A stretch of DNA of 64,000 nt from Brachymonas wangyanguii (GCF_045055315.1 NZ_CP173677.1:1-64000), one strand, 5' to 3'; positions 25,449-33,963 are shown, counted from the stretch's first letter. Numbers and translations are program-made. Notes: generated from the sequence alone by a model not told the origin.

Positions 25449-25895
25449 TTACAGGCGCGCGCACTGGTCTTCCTTGTTGCCGTCAACGCGGTTGTTGCCA
25501 CCGGTCGGGCGCTGGCTGTTGCCCTTGCACTGCAGGTTGCCATCCACGCGGTTGCCCTGCACCGCGATGCTGCCACGGTTGCCCATCAGCTGGATGTCGC
25601 CATCGACCCGATTGCCGCGCAGGCTGATGCGGCGGCCCTTGTCGAGCTGGATATTGCCGTCGATCGTGCTGTTGCGCACCGTCACCGAGGCCGCACCCTG
25701 GGACTGGATGTTGCCGTCGATGCGGCTGTTGGACACCACGCAGCTGGCACCGCGCGGCACCTTGATATCGCCGTCAATGGTCTGGTTGCTGATGGTGCCG
25801 CGACAGATGCGGTCATCGGCATGGGCAACGCCGGTGGTCGCCAGCAGGGTGGTGGCCAGCACGGCCAGGGGAACGAAACGGCTTGCAATCGACAT
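25449..25895 (-). CDS. Small secreted repeat protein, DUF3060-like (predicted beta-helix)
   Basis: A 148-residue precursor with a clear signal peptide (cut after GVAHA). The mature part is built from about four repeats of 19-24 residues, each with a core of the form N-x-x-[IV]-D-G-[DN]-[IL] (for example NSTIDGNIQ, NRVDGDIQ). This period and the alternating hydrophobics suggest a small right-handed beta-helix. Four cysteines, near the ends, could form disulfides. I recognise the general DUF3060 pattern but no function. The start at 25895 has a perfect AGGAG. Neighbours give no functional hint. Confidence 0.75.
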   Translation of the reverse strand: MSIASRFVPLAVLATTLLATTGVAHADDRICRGTISNQTIDGDIKVPRGASCVVSNSRIDGNIQSQGAASVTVRNSTIDGNIQLDKGRRISLRGNRVDGDIQLMGNRGSIAVQGNRVDGNLQCKGNSQRPTGGNNRVDGNKEDQCARL

Positions 25896-26126
25896 GGGAA
25901 TCTCCTGGTTGGGATCACGGGCGTCGGCCTGCAGCAGGCGGCCCGGAAAGCCGGAATGGCTCCCTGATGGATGTGGCCAGCAGGCGCAAAGTTCCGGCTT
26001 GCGGCTGCCAAGTGGTAACAGGACATGCCAGCGTCCGCGCAACGCACAGGGGAAATCCCTTATATTCCAAAGTCATATTCAAACAATATCTTTATATGAT
26101 TTAAATGGCATATAAAGCCATGGATT

Positions 26127-26135
26127 TGCTAGAAT
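26127..26135 (+). promoter_or_regulatory. Possible extended -10 promoter of the met operon
   Basis: TGC followed by TAGAAT (26127-26135) forms an extended -10 element without a good -35, in a strikingly AT-rich stretch (26060-26135). Just downstream are two short hairpins, CCTCC/GGAGG (26138-26154) and GCCGC/GCGGC (26155-26169), directly before metN. I see no SAM riboswitch and no MetJ-type boxes. The other bases between 25896 and 26126 show nothing I can name. Confidence 0.4.
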
Positions 26136-26177
26136 CGTCCTCCTTGACAGGGAGGCCGCTACCCGCGGCACAGACAG

Positions 26178-26921
26178 ATGATAGAACTCGACTCGGTTTT
26201 CAAGCGTTACCCCGCCCCACACGGGTCTGGCTGGTTTGACGCGGTACACCCCACCTCGCTGCACATCCGCGCGGGTGAAATCTTTGGCCTGATCGGCCAT
26301 TCCGGCGCTGGCAAATCGACCCTGCTGCGCCTGCTCAACCTGCTGGAGCGGCCGGATGGCGGCTCGGTGCGCATCGGCGAGCAGACCCTGACCACGCTGG
26401 ATGCGGCCGGCCTGCGCCAGGCGCGCCAGCACATGGGCATGGTGTTCCAACAATTCAACCTGATGGCCAACCGCACCGTCGCCGGCAACGTGGCCTTTCC
26501 GCTGCAGATTGCCGGCTGGAGCAAGGCCGATATCGACAAGCGCGTGGCCGAATGCCTGGAGGTAGTGGACCTGGCGCACCGCGCGCAGCACTACCCGGCG
26601 CAGCTGTCCGGCGGCCAGAAGCAGCGTGTCGGCATCGCACGGGCGCTGGCGCCCAACCCCAAGGTGATCCTGGCTGACGAACCGACTTCGGCGCTGGATC
26701 CGCAGACCACGCGCGCGGTACTGGACTGCCTGCAATCGATCAACCAGCGCTTTGGCGTGACCATCGTCATCGTCACGCACGAGATGCGCGTGGTGCGCCA
26801 GCTGTGCCACCGCGCCGCCGTGATGGACCAGGGCCGCGTGGTCGAGATCGCCGACGTACGCGATGGCGAGTTCCGCATGCAATCGCCGCAGGCACTGGCG
26901 CTGCTGGCAGAGGAGGCTTGA
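26178..26921 (+). CDS. metN: Methionine ABC transporter ATP-binding protein MetN, lacking the C-terminal regulatory domain
   Basis: MetN powers methionine import. The 247-residue ATPase has Walker A GHSGAGKST, Q-loop FQQFNLMANRT, signature LSGGQKQRVGIARAL, Walker B VILADEPTSALDP and the H-loop THEM. E. coli MetN is about 343 residues because of a C-terminal NIL/ACT-like domain that binds methionine and inhibits transport; here the protein stops right after the ATPase domain. The ribosome-binding site is weak. An AGGAGG at the metN end serves metI, two bases past the stop. Confidence 0.92.
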   Translation: MIELDSVFKRYPAPHGSGWFDAVHPTSLHIRAGEIFGLIGHSGAGKSTLLRLLNLLERPDGGSVRIGEQTLTTLDAAGLRQARQHMGMVFQQFNLMANRTVAGNVAFPLQIAGWSKADIDKRVAECLEVVDLAHRAQHYPAQLSGGQKQRVGIARALAPNPKVILADEPTSALDPQTTRAVLDCLQSINQRFGVTIVIVTHEMRVVRQLCHRAAVMDQGRVVEIADVRDGEFRMQSPQALALLAEEA

Positions 26922-26923
26922 TC

Positions 26924-27631
26924 ATGGACGATTTCAGCAACAACGAAGAAACCTTCAGCTGGGCTGCCGCCTGGGAGCACCTGGCCGGCATGCAGGATGA
27001 AATCATCCAGGCTGCCATCGAAACCGCCATCATGCTCGGCATCGGCCTGACCGCCGCGGTGCTGATCGGCCTGCCGCTGGGCATCCTGCTCTACCTCACC
27101 GGCAAGGGCCAGATGTACGAAAACCGCGTGCTCGGCGGCGCGCTGAGCTGGCTGGTCAACCTGGTGCGTTCCTTCCCCTTCATCATCCTGATGGTGGTGC
27201 TGAGCGGCTTCACGCGCTGGGTTGCAGGCACCTCGATCGGCCCGCTGGCGGCCGCCGTGCCGCTGTCCTTTGCCGCGATTCCCTACTTTGCGCGCCTGGC
27301 CGAGACCTCCCTGCGCGAGATTCCGCGCGGCGTGCTCGAAGCCGCCCAGGCCATGGGCGCGAGCCCGCTGCAGATCATCGTCAAGGTGCTGCTGGTCGAG
27401 GCACGCTCCGGCCTGGTTGCCGGCTTCACCATCCTGACGATCAGCTTCCTGAGCTATTCCGCCGTGGCCGGCGTGGTTGGCGGTGGCGGTATCGGTGACC
27501 TGGCGATCCGTTACGGCTACCAGCGTTACGACACCGTGGTGCTGGTCGCCATGTCGCTGCTGCTGATCCTGATCGTGCAAGTGATCCAGGTGTCCGGCAA
27601 CCTGATCGCGGCGCGCCTGGACAAGCGCTGA
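26924..27631 (+). CDS. metI: Methionine ABC transporter permease MetI
   Basis: The 235-residue inner-membrane permease has five or so membrane helices and the EAA coupling loop (EAAQAMGASPLQIIVKVLL), which contacts MetN. The N-terminal part contains the LVNLVRSFPFIILM stretch that is typical of MetI. The start uses AGGAGG at ideal spacing. It lies between metN and two metQ genes, a complete importer. Confidence 0.96.
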   Translation: MDDFSNNEETFSWAAAWEHLAGMQDEIIQAAIETAIMLGIGLTAAVLIGLPLGILLYLTGKGQMYENRVLGGALSWLVNLVRSFPFIILMVVLSGFTRWVAGTSIGPLAAAVPLSFAAIPYFARLAETSLREIPRGVLEAAQAMGASPLQIIVKVLLVEARSGLVAGFTILTISFLSYSAVAGVVGGGGIGDLAIRYGYQRYDTVVLVAMSLLLILIVQVIQVSGNLIAARLDKR

Positions 27632-27663
27632 TTCCCATCCCATTTTTTACAGGAAACCAACCC

Positions 27664-28479
27664 ATGAACATCCGTACCCTGCTCAAGGCCTCGCTGGCCA
27701 CCGCCCTGTTCGCCACCCTGGGTGGCCATGCCCTGGCCGCTGATCCGGCGAAAAAGGAAATCGTCATTGGCACCACCGTCGGCGACTTTGGTGACCAGGT
27801 CAAGGAAAGCATCCGCCCGATCCTGGAAAAGAAGGGCTACAAGGTCAAGCTGGTCGAATTTACCGATTACATCCGCCCTAACCTGGCACTGCAGGAAGGC
27901 TCGCTGGACGTCAACGTGTTCCAGCACCAGCCCTATCTGAACCAGTTCCGCGCCCAGCACAAGCTGACGCTGACCTCGGTATTCGTGGTGCCGACCGCGC
28001 CGATGAACCTGTACGCCGGCAAGAGCAAGCGCCTGGAAGACGTGAAGAACGGCAGCACCGTGAGCGTGCCGAACGACCCGACCAACCTGGCGCGCGCGCT
28101 GGTGGTGCTGCGTGACCTGGGCTGGATCACGCTCAAGCCCGGCATCAAGACCACCACCGCGTCCGAGCGCGACATTGCCAGCAACAAGTACAACATCGTG
28201 CTCAAGCCGCTGGAAGCCGCGCAGCTGCCGCGTTCGCGCGCCGATGTGGACTTTGCCATCGTCAACGGCAACTATGCCGTCAGCAGCGGCATGAACCTGA
28301 AGGACGGCCTGTTCCAGGAACGCAGCAAGGCCTACCTGAACGTGGGCGTGTTCCAGAACAAGAGCCTGAACACGCAGTGGGCACAGGACGTCATCGCCGC
28401 CTACCGTTCGCCCGAGTTCAAGGCCTACGCGCTGAAGCGCTTCCCCGGCTACAACTACCCGGCAGGCTGGGTCAAGTAA
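27664..28479 (+). CDS. metQ: MetQ/NlpA family substrate-binding protein, copy 1
   Basis: A 271-residue precursor of the periplasmic D/L-methionine-binding protein. The signal peptide ends at GHALA with no lipobox cysteine, so it should be soluble rather than a lipoprotein as in E. coli. The core shows KEIVIGTTVGDFGDQV, VEFTDYIRPNLALQEGSLD and VFQHQPYL, the usual MetQ blocks. AGGAAA precedes the ATG. It is followed 42 bases later by a close paralogue. Confidence 0.94.
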   Translation: MNIRTLLKASLATALFATLGGHALAADPAKKEIVIGTTVGDFGDQVKESIRPILEKKGYKVKLVEFTDYIRPNLALQEGSLDVNVFQHQPYLNQFRAQHKLTLTSVFVVPTAPMNLYAGKSKRLEDVKNGSTVSVPNDPTNLARALVVLRDLGWITLKPGIKTTTASERDIASNKYNIVLKPLEAAQLPRSRADVDFAIVNGNYAVSSGMNLKDGLFQERSKAYLNVGVFQNKSLNTQWAQDVIAAYRSPEFKAYALKRFPGYNYPAGWVK

Positions 28480-28521
28480 GTCCAACCCCATCCCGAAACA
28501 CAAGAAACTGAAGGAGACACC

Positions 28522-29340
28522 ATGACACTGCGAGATTTGCTCAAGGCCAGCGTGACCGCTACCCTGCTGGTCGCACTGGGCCAGCCGGCCCTGGCCGCTG
28601 ATCCGGCGAAAAAGGAAATCGTCATCGGCACCACCGTGGGTGATTACGGCGACCAGGTGAAAGAAGGCATCCGCCCGATCCTGGAAAAGAATGGCTACAA
28701 GGTCAAGCTGGTCGAATTTACCGACTACGTCCGCCCGAACCTGGCGCTGCAGGAGGGCGCGCTGGATGTCAACGTGTTCCAGCACCACCCCTACCTGAGC
28801 AAGTTCCGCGCCCAGCACAAGTTGACGCTGACATCGGTATTCCACGTCCCGACTGCGCCCATGAACCTGTACGCAGGCAGGAGCAAGCAGCTGCAAGACG
28901 TCAAGTCTGGCAGCATCGTGAGCGTACCGAACGATCCGACCAACCTGGCGCGCGCCCTGGTGCTGCTGCGCGATCTGGGTTGGGTGACGCTCAAGCCTGG
29001 CATCAACCCCGTCACGGCTTCCGAGCGCGACATTGCCAGCAACAAGCACAACATCGTGTTCAAGCCACTGGAGGCAGCCCAGCTGCCACGCTCCCGCTCC
29101 GATGTCGACTTTGCCATTGTCAATGGCAACTACGCGGTCAGCAGCGGCATGAAGCTCAGTGACAGCCTGTTCCAGGAAAAGAGCAAGGCCTATGTCAATA
29201 TCGGCGCGATCCGCAATGACAATCTGGACACGCAGTGGGCCAAGGACGTGATTGCCGCCTACCGCTCCCCCGAGTTCAAGGCCTACGCGCTGAAGCGCTT
29301 CCCTGGCTACAACTACCCCTCGGGCTGGAACAACAAGTAA
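28522..29340 (+). CDS. metQ: MetQ/NlpA family substrate-binding protein, copy 2
   Basis: This 272-residue protein is about 85% identical to the upstream copy in the mature part by eye (about 38 differences in 247 aligned positions). The signal peptide is more divergent. Differences cluster in loops (GINPVTAS versus GIKTTTAS; IGAIRNDNLD versus VGVFQNKSLN), which could alter partner or ligand choice. It has its own AAGGAGA site. It arose by tandem duplication and ends the operon before a strong terminator. Confidence 0.93.
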   Translation: MTLRDLLKASVTATLLVALGQPALAADPAKKEIVIGTTVGDYGDQVKEGIRPILEKNGYKVKLVEFTDYVRPNLALQEGALDVNVFQHHPYLSKFRAQHKLTLTSVFHVPTAPMNLYAGRSKQLQDVKSGSIVSVPNDPTNLARALVLLRDLGWVTLKPGINPVTASERDIASNKHNIVFKPLEAAQLPRSRSDVDFAIVNGNYAVSSGMKLSDSLFQEKSKAYVNIGAIRNDNLDTQWAKDVIAAYRSPEFKAYALKRFPGYNYPSGWNNK

Positions 29341-29359
29341 GCTGTACCCCCACAACGCA

Positions 29360-29390
29360 ACATGCCACCCTTGGGTGGCATGTCTGTTTC
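29360..29390. terminator. Intrinsic terminator between metQ and purC
   Basis: ACATGCCACCC (29360-29370) and GGGTGGCATGT (29373-29383) are perfect 11-base arms almost back to back, so the hairpin must open a few pairs at its loop. CTGTTTC follows on the plus strand. It ends the met operon 20 bases after metQ. The convergent purC ends 15 bases further on, so it may work in both directions. Confidence 0.8.
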
Positions 29391-29405
29391 TGCGGCAAAG
29401 GACGC

Positions 29406-30320
29406 TTACTGCATCAGCTTCTGCAACGCCTCCCGGTACTTGGCGGTCGTACCGTCAATCACCTCCTGCGGCAGCTGCGGCGCCGGAGCCACCTTGCCCC
29501 ATGGCTTGCCATCCACCGTGGCGGTGTCCAGCCAGTCGCGCAGGAACTGCTTGTCGTAGCTCGGCGGGTTCTGGCCAGCCTCGAACGCGGCCTGGTAGCC
29601 GTCCTGCGGCCAGTAGCGCGAGCTGTCGGGCGTCAGCACCTCGTCCATCAGCGTCAGCGTGCCGTCGGCATCCAGGCCAAACTCGAACTTGGTATCGGCA
29701 ATGATGATGCCCTTGGTCAGGGCGTAATCGGCTGCGGCCTGGTACAGCGCGATGCTGATATCCCGCATCTGTGCCGCCAGCTCCTTGCCGATGGTGGCTT
29801 CGACCTGCTCGAAGCTGATGTTCTCGTCATGTTCGCCGACTTCTGCCTTGGCCGCCGGCGTAAAGATCGGCTCGGGCAGCTTGCTGGCATTCTGCAGGCC
29901 CTCGGGCAGCGGCACGCCGCAGACGCTGCGGCTCTGCTGGTATTCCTGCCAGCCACTGCCGGCCAGGTAGCCGCGCACCACCGCCTCGACCGGCAGCGGC
30001 TTCAGGCGCTTGACCAGCATGCTGCGGCCCTGCACCTGCGGCACTTCGGCGGCGCTGACCACGCTCTCGGGGGCATCGCCGGTCAGATGGTTGGGCACGA
30101 TGCCCTTGAGCTTGTCAAACCAGAACAGCGCCATCTGCGTCAGCAGCGCACCCTTGCCCGGAATCGGCTCACCCATGATGACGTCGAACGCGCTGATGCG
30201 GTCGCTGGCCACCATCAGGATGCGGTCATCGCCCACGGCGTAGTTGTCGCGCACCTTGCCGCGCGCCAGCAGCGGCAGGGACTGGAGGGAAGAGGTATGC
30301 AGGGCGTCGGGTTGGCTCAT
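29406..30320 (-). CDS. purC: Phosphoribosylaminoimidazole-succinocarboxamide synthase PurC (SAICAR synthase)
   Basis: PurC joins CAIR and aspartate with ATP. The 304-residue protein shows ARGKVRDNY, MVASDRISAFDV, the VRGYLAGSGWQEY block and the IADTKFEFGLD/DEVLTPDSSRYW motifs of the family. It is of the longer single-domain type. In other Burkholderiales purE follows directly; here the met operon and five other genes lie between purC and purE. Confidence 0.97.
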   Translation of the reverse strand: MSQPDALHTSSLQSLPLLARGKVRDNYAVGDDRILMVASDRISAFDVIMGEPIPGKGALLTQMALFWFDKLKGIVPNHLTGDAPESVVSAAEVPQVQGRSMLVKRLKPLPVEAVVRGYLAGSGWQEYQQSRSVCGVPLPEGLQNASKLPEPIFTPAAKAEVGEHDENISFEQVEATIGKELAAQMRDISIALYQAAADYALTKGIIIADTKFEFGLDADGTLTLMDEVLTPDSSRYWPQDGYQAAFEAGQNPPSYDKQFLRDWLDTATVDGKPWGKVAPAPQLPQEVIDGTTAKYREALQKLMQ

Positions 30321-30332
30321 GGTTCAGGCAGT

Positions 30333-30366
30333 AAAAAGGACATGCGCCCCAGCGGGGCGGATGTCC
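30333..30366 (-). terminator. Intrinsic terminator of the glycine-zipper gene
   Basis: On the minus strand a GGACAT..CGCCCC stem pairs with GGGGCG..ATGTCC (30338-30366), with one mismatch and a short GCT-type loop. TTTTTA (complement of 30333-30337) follows directly. It lies 35 bases after the stop of the glycine-zipper gene and just upstream of purC. Confidence 0.85.
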
Positions 30367-30400
30367 TATTATCCCTGATGCGCGCTCGGCTGGCGCAGCA

Positions 30401-30925
30401 TCAGGCCTTGTCGGAACCGCCCAGTACCTGGCCTTCAACACGCTCCCAGGCGGCACGGCTGGCATCACTAGCCTGCTCCCAGCTCAGGCGCGATCCGGCC
30501 TTGAGCTGCTCCCAGTCGGTGCGCAAGGAGTTTTCAGCCTCGGCCCAGGTCTGGCCTTCATAGCGACGGCGTCCCTGGTAGCCCAGACGGTAGGCCGGCG
30601 CAAAGTCATCGTCGTAGTTGTAGTCGTTCACATAGTGTGGCTGCTGCTGGTAGTTGTCCTTCCAGTAGCTGTAGTCGGGGTCGGTGGCATCGACGGCGGC
30701 ATAGGCACCCACGGCGCCGGCCACAGCACCAATCACGCCGCCTACCAGCGCCCCCACCGGGCCGCCCACGGCAGTACCGATGGCAACGCCGCCCGCCGCA
30801 CCAGCCACGGCGCCGCCGCCTGCGGCCACGCCGGACACTTCTCGCTTGGCTTCCTCCGGGGTAATCGCCTCCTGGGCGATCGGACGCGGGTCCTGGGAAG
30901 GCTGGCCGATATCGCTATTGCTCAT
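30401..30925 (-). CDS. Glycine-zipper domain protein of unknown function
   Basis: A 174-residue protein with no signal peptide. A polar N-terminus (1-35) is followed by a dense Gly/Ala glycine-zipper stretch (about 36-78, e.g. GGPVGALVGGVIGAVAGAVG) that can form a membrane hairpin. A Tyr/Asp/Gln-rich region (about 85-120) and an amphipathic C-terminus rich in Trp and Glu follow. Similar unnamed proteins occur in other betaproteobacteria, some linked to stress. An AGGAG site supports the start. It sits between fba and purC but has its own terminators on both sides, so it is an independent unit. Confidence 0.7.
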   Translation of the reverse strand: MSNSDIGQPSQDPRPIAQEAITPEEAKREVSGVAAGGGAVAGAAGGVAIGTAVGGPVGALVGGVIGAVAGAVGAYAAVDATDPDYSYWKDNYQQQPHYVNDYNYDDDFAPAYRLGYQGRRRYEGQTWAEAENSLRTDWEQLKAGSRLSWEQASDASRAAWERVEGQVLGGSDKA

Positions 30926-31072
30926 GATGTTCTCCTCGCTAGGTGGAATCGGAATCCACAACCGGCTGGTCATGGGGAAACTTGCTGATTCCAGTGTGCG
31001 TGCAGACGCATCCCCGGCCTGCCATCCGATGCCGACGATGCCTGTCAGCCAATTCCTATAGCGGGCGGGCAG

Positions 31073-31129
31073 CAAAAAGCCCGCGCCAGCTGCCATCTGT
31101 GCATCCACAGGGGCAGCCATACGCGGGCT
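31073..31129 (-). terminator. Intrinsic terminator of fba, with a three-tier hairpin
   Basis: On the minus strand three nested pairings stack into one hairpin: AGCCCGC/GCGGGCT (31078-31084 with 31123-31129), GCTGCC/GGCAGC inside, and CTGTG/CACAG at the tip. TTTTT (complement of 31074-31078) follows. It lies about 40 bases past the fba stop. Confidence 0.85.
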
Positions 31130-31170
31130 GGAGCGATACCGGCAGTCTGGTCCTGCCGGTCAGCCGTCGA

Positions 31171-32235
31171 TCAGTTGACCTTCTGCTTCAGGTCACCCTT
31201 GGCATACATCTCGGCCATCACGAACAGCGGGATGCCCTTGATCTTGGCGCCCTGGCCTTCGCAACCGAATTCCAGGTAGCGCTGCTTGCAGATCGCCTTG
31301 GCGGCTTCGCGCGCCGGCTTCATCCATTCGCGCATGTCGAACTTGGAGGGATTCTCGTGCATGAACTTGCGTACGGCCCCAGTCATCGCCATGCGGATAT
31401 CGGTGTCGATGTTGATCTTGCGCACGCCGTACTTGATCGCTTCCTGGATTTCCTTGACCGGCACGCCGTAAGTCTGCTTCATGTCACCGCCGTACTGGTT
31501 GATGATGTCCAGCAGGTCTTGCGGCACGCTGGAAGAGCCGTGCATCACCAGGTGGGTGTTGGGAATGCGCGCGTTGATTTCCTTCACGCGGCTGATGGCC
31601 AGCACGTCGCCGGTGGGCGGGCGGGTGAACTTGTAGGCACCGTGGCTGGTACCGATGGCGATGGCCAGCGCGTCCAGCTGCGTGGCCTGCACGAACTGGG
31701 CGGCTTCTTCCGGGTCGGTCAGCATCTGGCTGTGCTCCAGCTTGCCAACGGCGCCCACGCCATCTTCCTCGCCGGCTTCACCGGTTTCCAGGCTGCCCAG
31801 GCAGCCCAGCTCGCCCTCGACGGTGGCGCCAATCTTGTGCGCCATTTCCACGACCTGCTTGGTCACGGAGACGTTGTAATCGAAATCGGCCGGCGTCTTG
31901 CCGTCGTCACGCAGGGAACCGTCCATCATCACCGAGCCAAAGCCCAGGTCCAGCGCGCCCTGGCAGATCGCCGGGCTGGTACCGTGGTCCTGGTGCATCA
32001 CCAGCGGGATGTGCGGGTAGGCTTCGGCAGCAGCCTGGATCAGGTACTTGATGAAGTGCTCACCTGCGTACTTGCGCGCGCCGGCGCTGGCCTGCAGGAT
32101 CACCGGGGCACCCACTTCGTCGGCAGCCGACATCACGGCCTGCACCTGCTCCAGGTTGTTGACGTTAAAGGCCGGAATGCCGTAGCCGTTTTCGGCAGCA
32201 TGGTCCAGCAGTTCGCGCATCGATACGAGTGCCAT
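31171..32235 (-). CDS. fba: Class II fructose-bisphosphate aldolase (Calvin/Fba subtype)
   Basis: This enzyme cleaves fructose 1,6-bisphosphate to DHAP and G3P in glycolysis and runs in reverse in gluconeogenesis. The 354-residue protein is zinc-dependent class II: the metal site includes the MHQDHGTS motif, with further ligands in VEGELGCLG and LVMHGSSS, and the NIDTDIRMAM motif ends the barrel. The start is MALVSMRELLDHA; an upstream open frame is not conserved. It follows pyk in the same direction, as in Burkholderia and Ralstonia. Confidence 0.97.
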   Translation of the reverse strand: MALVSMRELLDHAAENGYGIPAFNVNNLEQVQAVMSAADEVGAPVILQASAGARKYAGEHFIKYLIQAAAEAYPHIPLVMHQDHGTSPAICQGALDLGFGSVMMDGSLRDDGKTPADFDYNVSVTKQVVEMAHKIGATVEGELGCLGSLETGEAGEEDGVGAVGKLEHSQMLTDPEEAAQFVQATQLDALAIAIGTSHGAYKFTRPPTGDVLAISRVKEINARIPNTHLVMHGSSSVPQDLLDIINQYGGDMKQTYGVPVKEIQEAIKYGVRKINIDTDIRMAMTGAVRKFMHENPSKFDMREWMKPAREAAKAICKQRYLEFGCEGQGAKIKGIPLFVMAEMYAKGDLKQKVN

Positions 32236-32355
32236 GGGATGATTCCTTAGAAGTTGAAAACCGGAAGCAGGCTGGCGCAGGGCAAGCCTGCCCTGCACGC
32301 GGCAGGGAATCCGCCCATTTTACCCAAGCCCTGCTTGCAAGGCCAGCCAACAACC

Positions 32356-33789
32356 TTACTGCACGCGGCAGACCTGCAGCATGTTGGTGCCACCCGGCGT
32401 GCCCATCGGCTCGCCGCAGGTGAGCACATAGGTATCGCCCTGCTGCACCACGCTCTCGCGCAGCAGATGCGTCTCGACCTCGCGCAGCACGGTATCGCGT
32501 ACCAGGTGCGTCTCCGTCAGCAGCGCATGCACGTTGCGGAACAGGGCCATGCGCCGCTGCGAGGCCTGGCGCGAGGTCATGGCATAGATCGGCGTGCGCA
32601 CGCGGTAGCGGCTCATCCACAGTGCCGTGGAGCCGGATTCGGTCAGCGCCACCAGCGCCCTGGCGTTCATGTGGTGGGCAGTAAACAGCGCCGCCATGGC
32701 GATCGACTGGTCGATGCGGCTGAAGGTCTTGCCGGTGAAGTCGGCATCGAGCTCGAACTTGTCATGCGCCTCGGCGGCGATGCAGATATTGGCCATTTCG
32801 CGCACCGTTTCCAGTGGAAAGCGGCCGGCGGCGGTTTCGGCCGACAGCATCACGGCATCGGTACCGTCGAGTACGGCGTTGGCCACGTCGCTGACCTCGG
32901 CGCGCGTCGGCACCGGGTTCACGATCATGCTCTCCATCATCTGGGTGGCGGTGATCACCACCTTGTCGTGCTCGCGCGCGAGCCGGATCATGTGCTTTTG
33001 CAGCGCCGGCACCGCGGCGTTGCCGACCTCCACCGCCAGGTCGCCGCGCGCCACCATGATGGCATCGCTGGCCTGCAGGATTTCCGGCAGGCGCGGAATC
33101 GCCTCGGCGCGTTCGATCTTGGCAATCAGGAAGGGGCGGTGGCCGTACTCGGCACCAGCCATATGGCACAGGTGGCGCGCCATTTCCATGTCAGAAGCGC
33201 TCTTGGGAAAGCTCACCGCCACGTAATCGGCCTGGAAGCTCATGGCGGTGCGGATGTCCTCCATGTCCTTGGCCGTCAGCGCCGGTGCCGACAGGCCGCC
33301 GCCCTGCTTGTTGATGCCCTTGTTGTTGGACAGCTCGCCGCCCAGCAGCACCGTGGTGTGGACCGCCTCGCCCTGCACGCGATCCACGCGCAGCGTGATC
33401 AGGCCATCGTTCAGCAGCAGCGTGTCGCCGGGGCGCACATCGCGCGGCAGCTCCTTGTAGTCCAGGCCGACACCCTGCAGATCGCCCGGTTCGGTGCGGC
33501 TGGCATCGAGCACAAAGCTGGCACCCGGCTCCAGCACGATCCGGCCTTCGGCGAACTTGCCGACACGGATCTTCGGGCCTTGCAGGTCGGCCATGATGGC
33601 AATCTCGCGGCCGACACGCTGCGCCGCCTCGCGCACCAGGCGTGCGCGATCGATATGGTCCTGCGCCACACCGTGACTGAAGTTGAGCCGCACCACGCTG
33701 ACGCCCTCGCGGATCATGGCTTCGAGCATCTCGGGCGTGCTGGAAGCAGGGCCGATGGTGGCAACAATCTTGGTGGCGTGGCGCAGCAT
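32356..33789 (-). CDS. pyk: Pyruvate kinase
   Basis: Pyruvate kinase makes ATP and pyruvate from phosphoenolpyruvate. The 477 residues contain RATKIVATIGPAS-like ATKIVATIGPASS, LNFSHG, the catalytic FLIAKIERAEA region, the MVARGDLAVEVG substrate loop and the ATQMMESMI K+ site region, then the C-terminal allosteric domain. The start at 33789 has a GGAG-like site; an open extension of 18 codons upstream is ignored because homologues begin at MLRATKIV-type sequence. Confidence 0.97.
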   Translation of the reverse strand: MLRHATKIVATIGPASSTPEMLEAMIREGVSVVRLNFSHGVAQDHIDRARLVREAAQRVGREIAIMADLQGPKIRVGKFAEGRIVLEPGASFVLDASRTEPGDLQGVGLDYKELPRDVRPGDTLLLNDGLITLRVDRVQGEAVHTTVLLGGELSNNKGINKQGGGLSAPALTAKDMEDIRTAMSFQADYVAVSFPKSASDMEMARHLCHMAGAEYGHRPFLIAKIERAEAIPRLPEILQASDAIMVARGDLAVEVGNAAVPALQKHMIRLAREHDKVVITATQMMESMIVNPVPTRAEVSDVANAVLDGTDAVMLSAETAAGRFPLETVREMANICIAAEAHDKFELDADFTGKTFSRIDQSIAMAALFTAHHMNARALVALTESGSTALWMSRYRVRTPIYAMTSRQASQRRMALFRNVHALLTETHLVRDTVLREVETHLLRESVVQQGDTYVLTCGEPMGTPGGTNMLQVCRVQ

Positions 33790-33909
33790 GGAGGTCTCCG
33801 TGGCAGACAGCCGCCGCTGCGGCTGCTTCCGGGATTCTGGCACGACTGTGTGACGCCGGGGCTAGGGGCTGACGCTAGTGAAAGGTATCCCGGCAGCATC
33901 ACACGCAAC

Positions 33910-33941
33910 AAAAAACCCGCCGCAGGAACTGCAGGCGGGTT
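33910..33941 (-). terminator. Intrinsic terminator of the desaturase gene
   Basis: On the minus strand AACCCGCC pairs with GGCGGGTT (33914-33941) around a 12-base loop that itself can pair (GCAG/CTGC). It is followed by TTTTTTG (complement of 33910-33915). It lies 22 bases after the desaturase stop. Confidence 0.85.
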
Positions 33942-33963
33942 GTACATCAAGGCAGGCTGGCGA

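Noticed and set aside
25449..25850. The repeated DNA of the secreted repeat protein as a mobile or structural repeat
   Set aside because: The repeats are degenerate at DNA level and follow the protein period in frame, so selection is on the protein.
26043..26177. A SAM riboswitch or MetJ operator in front of metN
   Set aside because: The AT-rich leader lacks the conserved SAM aptamer elements and AGACGTCT-type boxes; only two short hairpins are seen.
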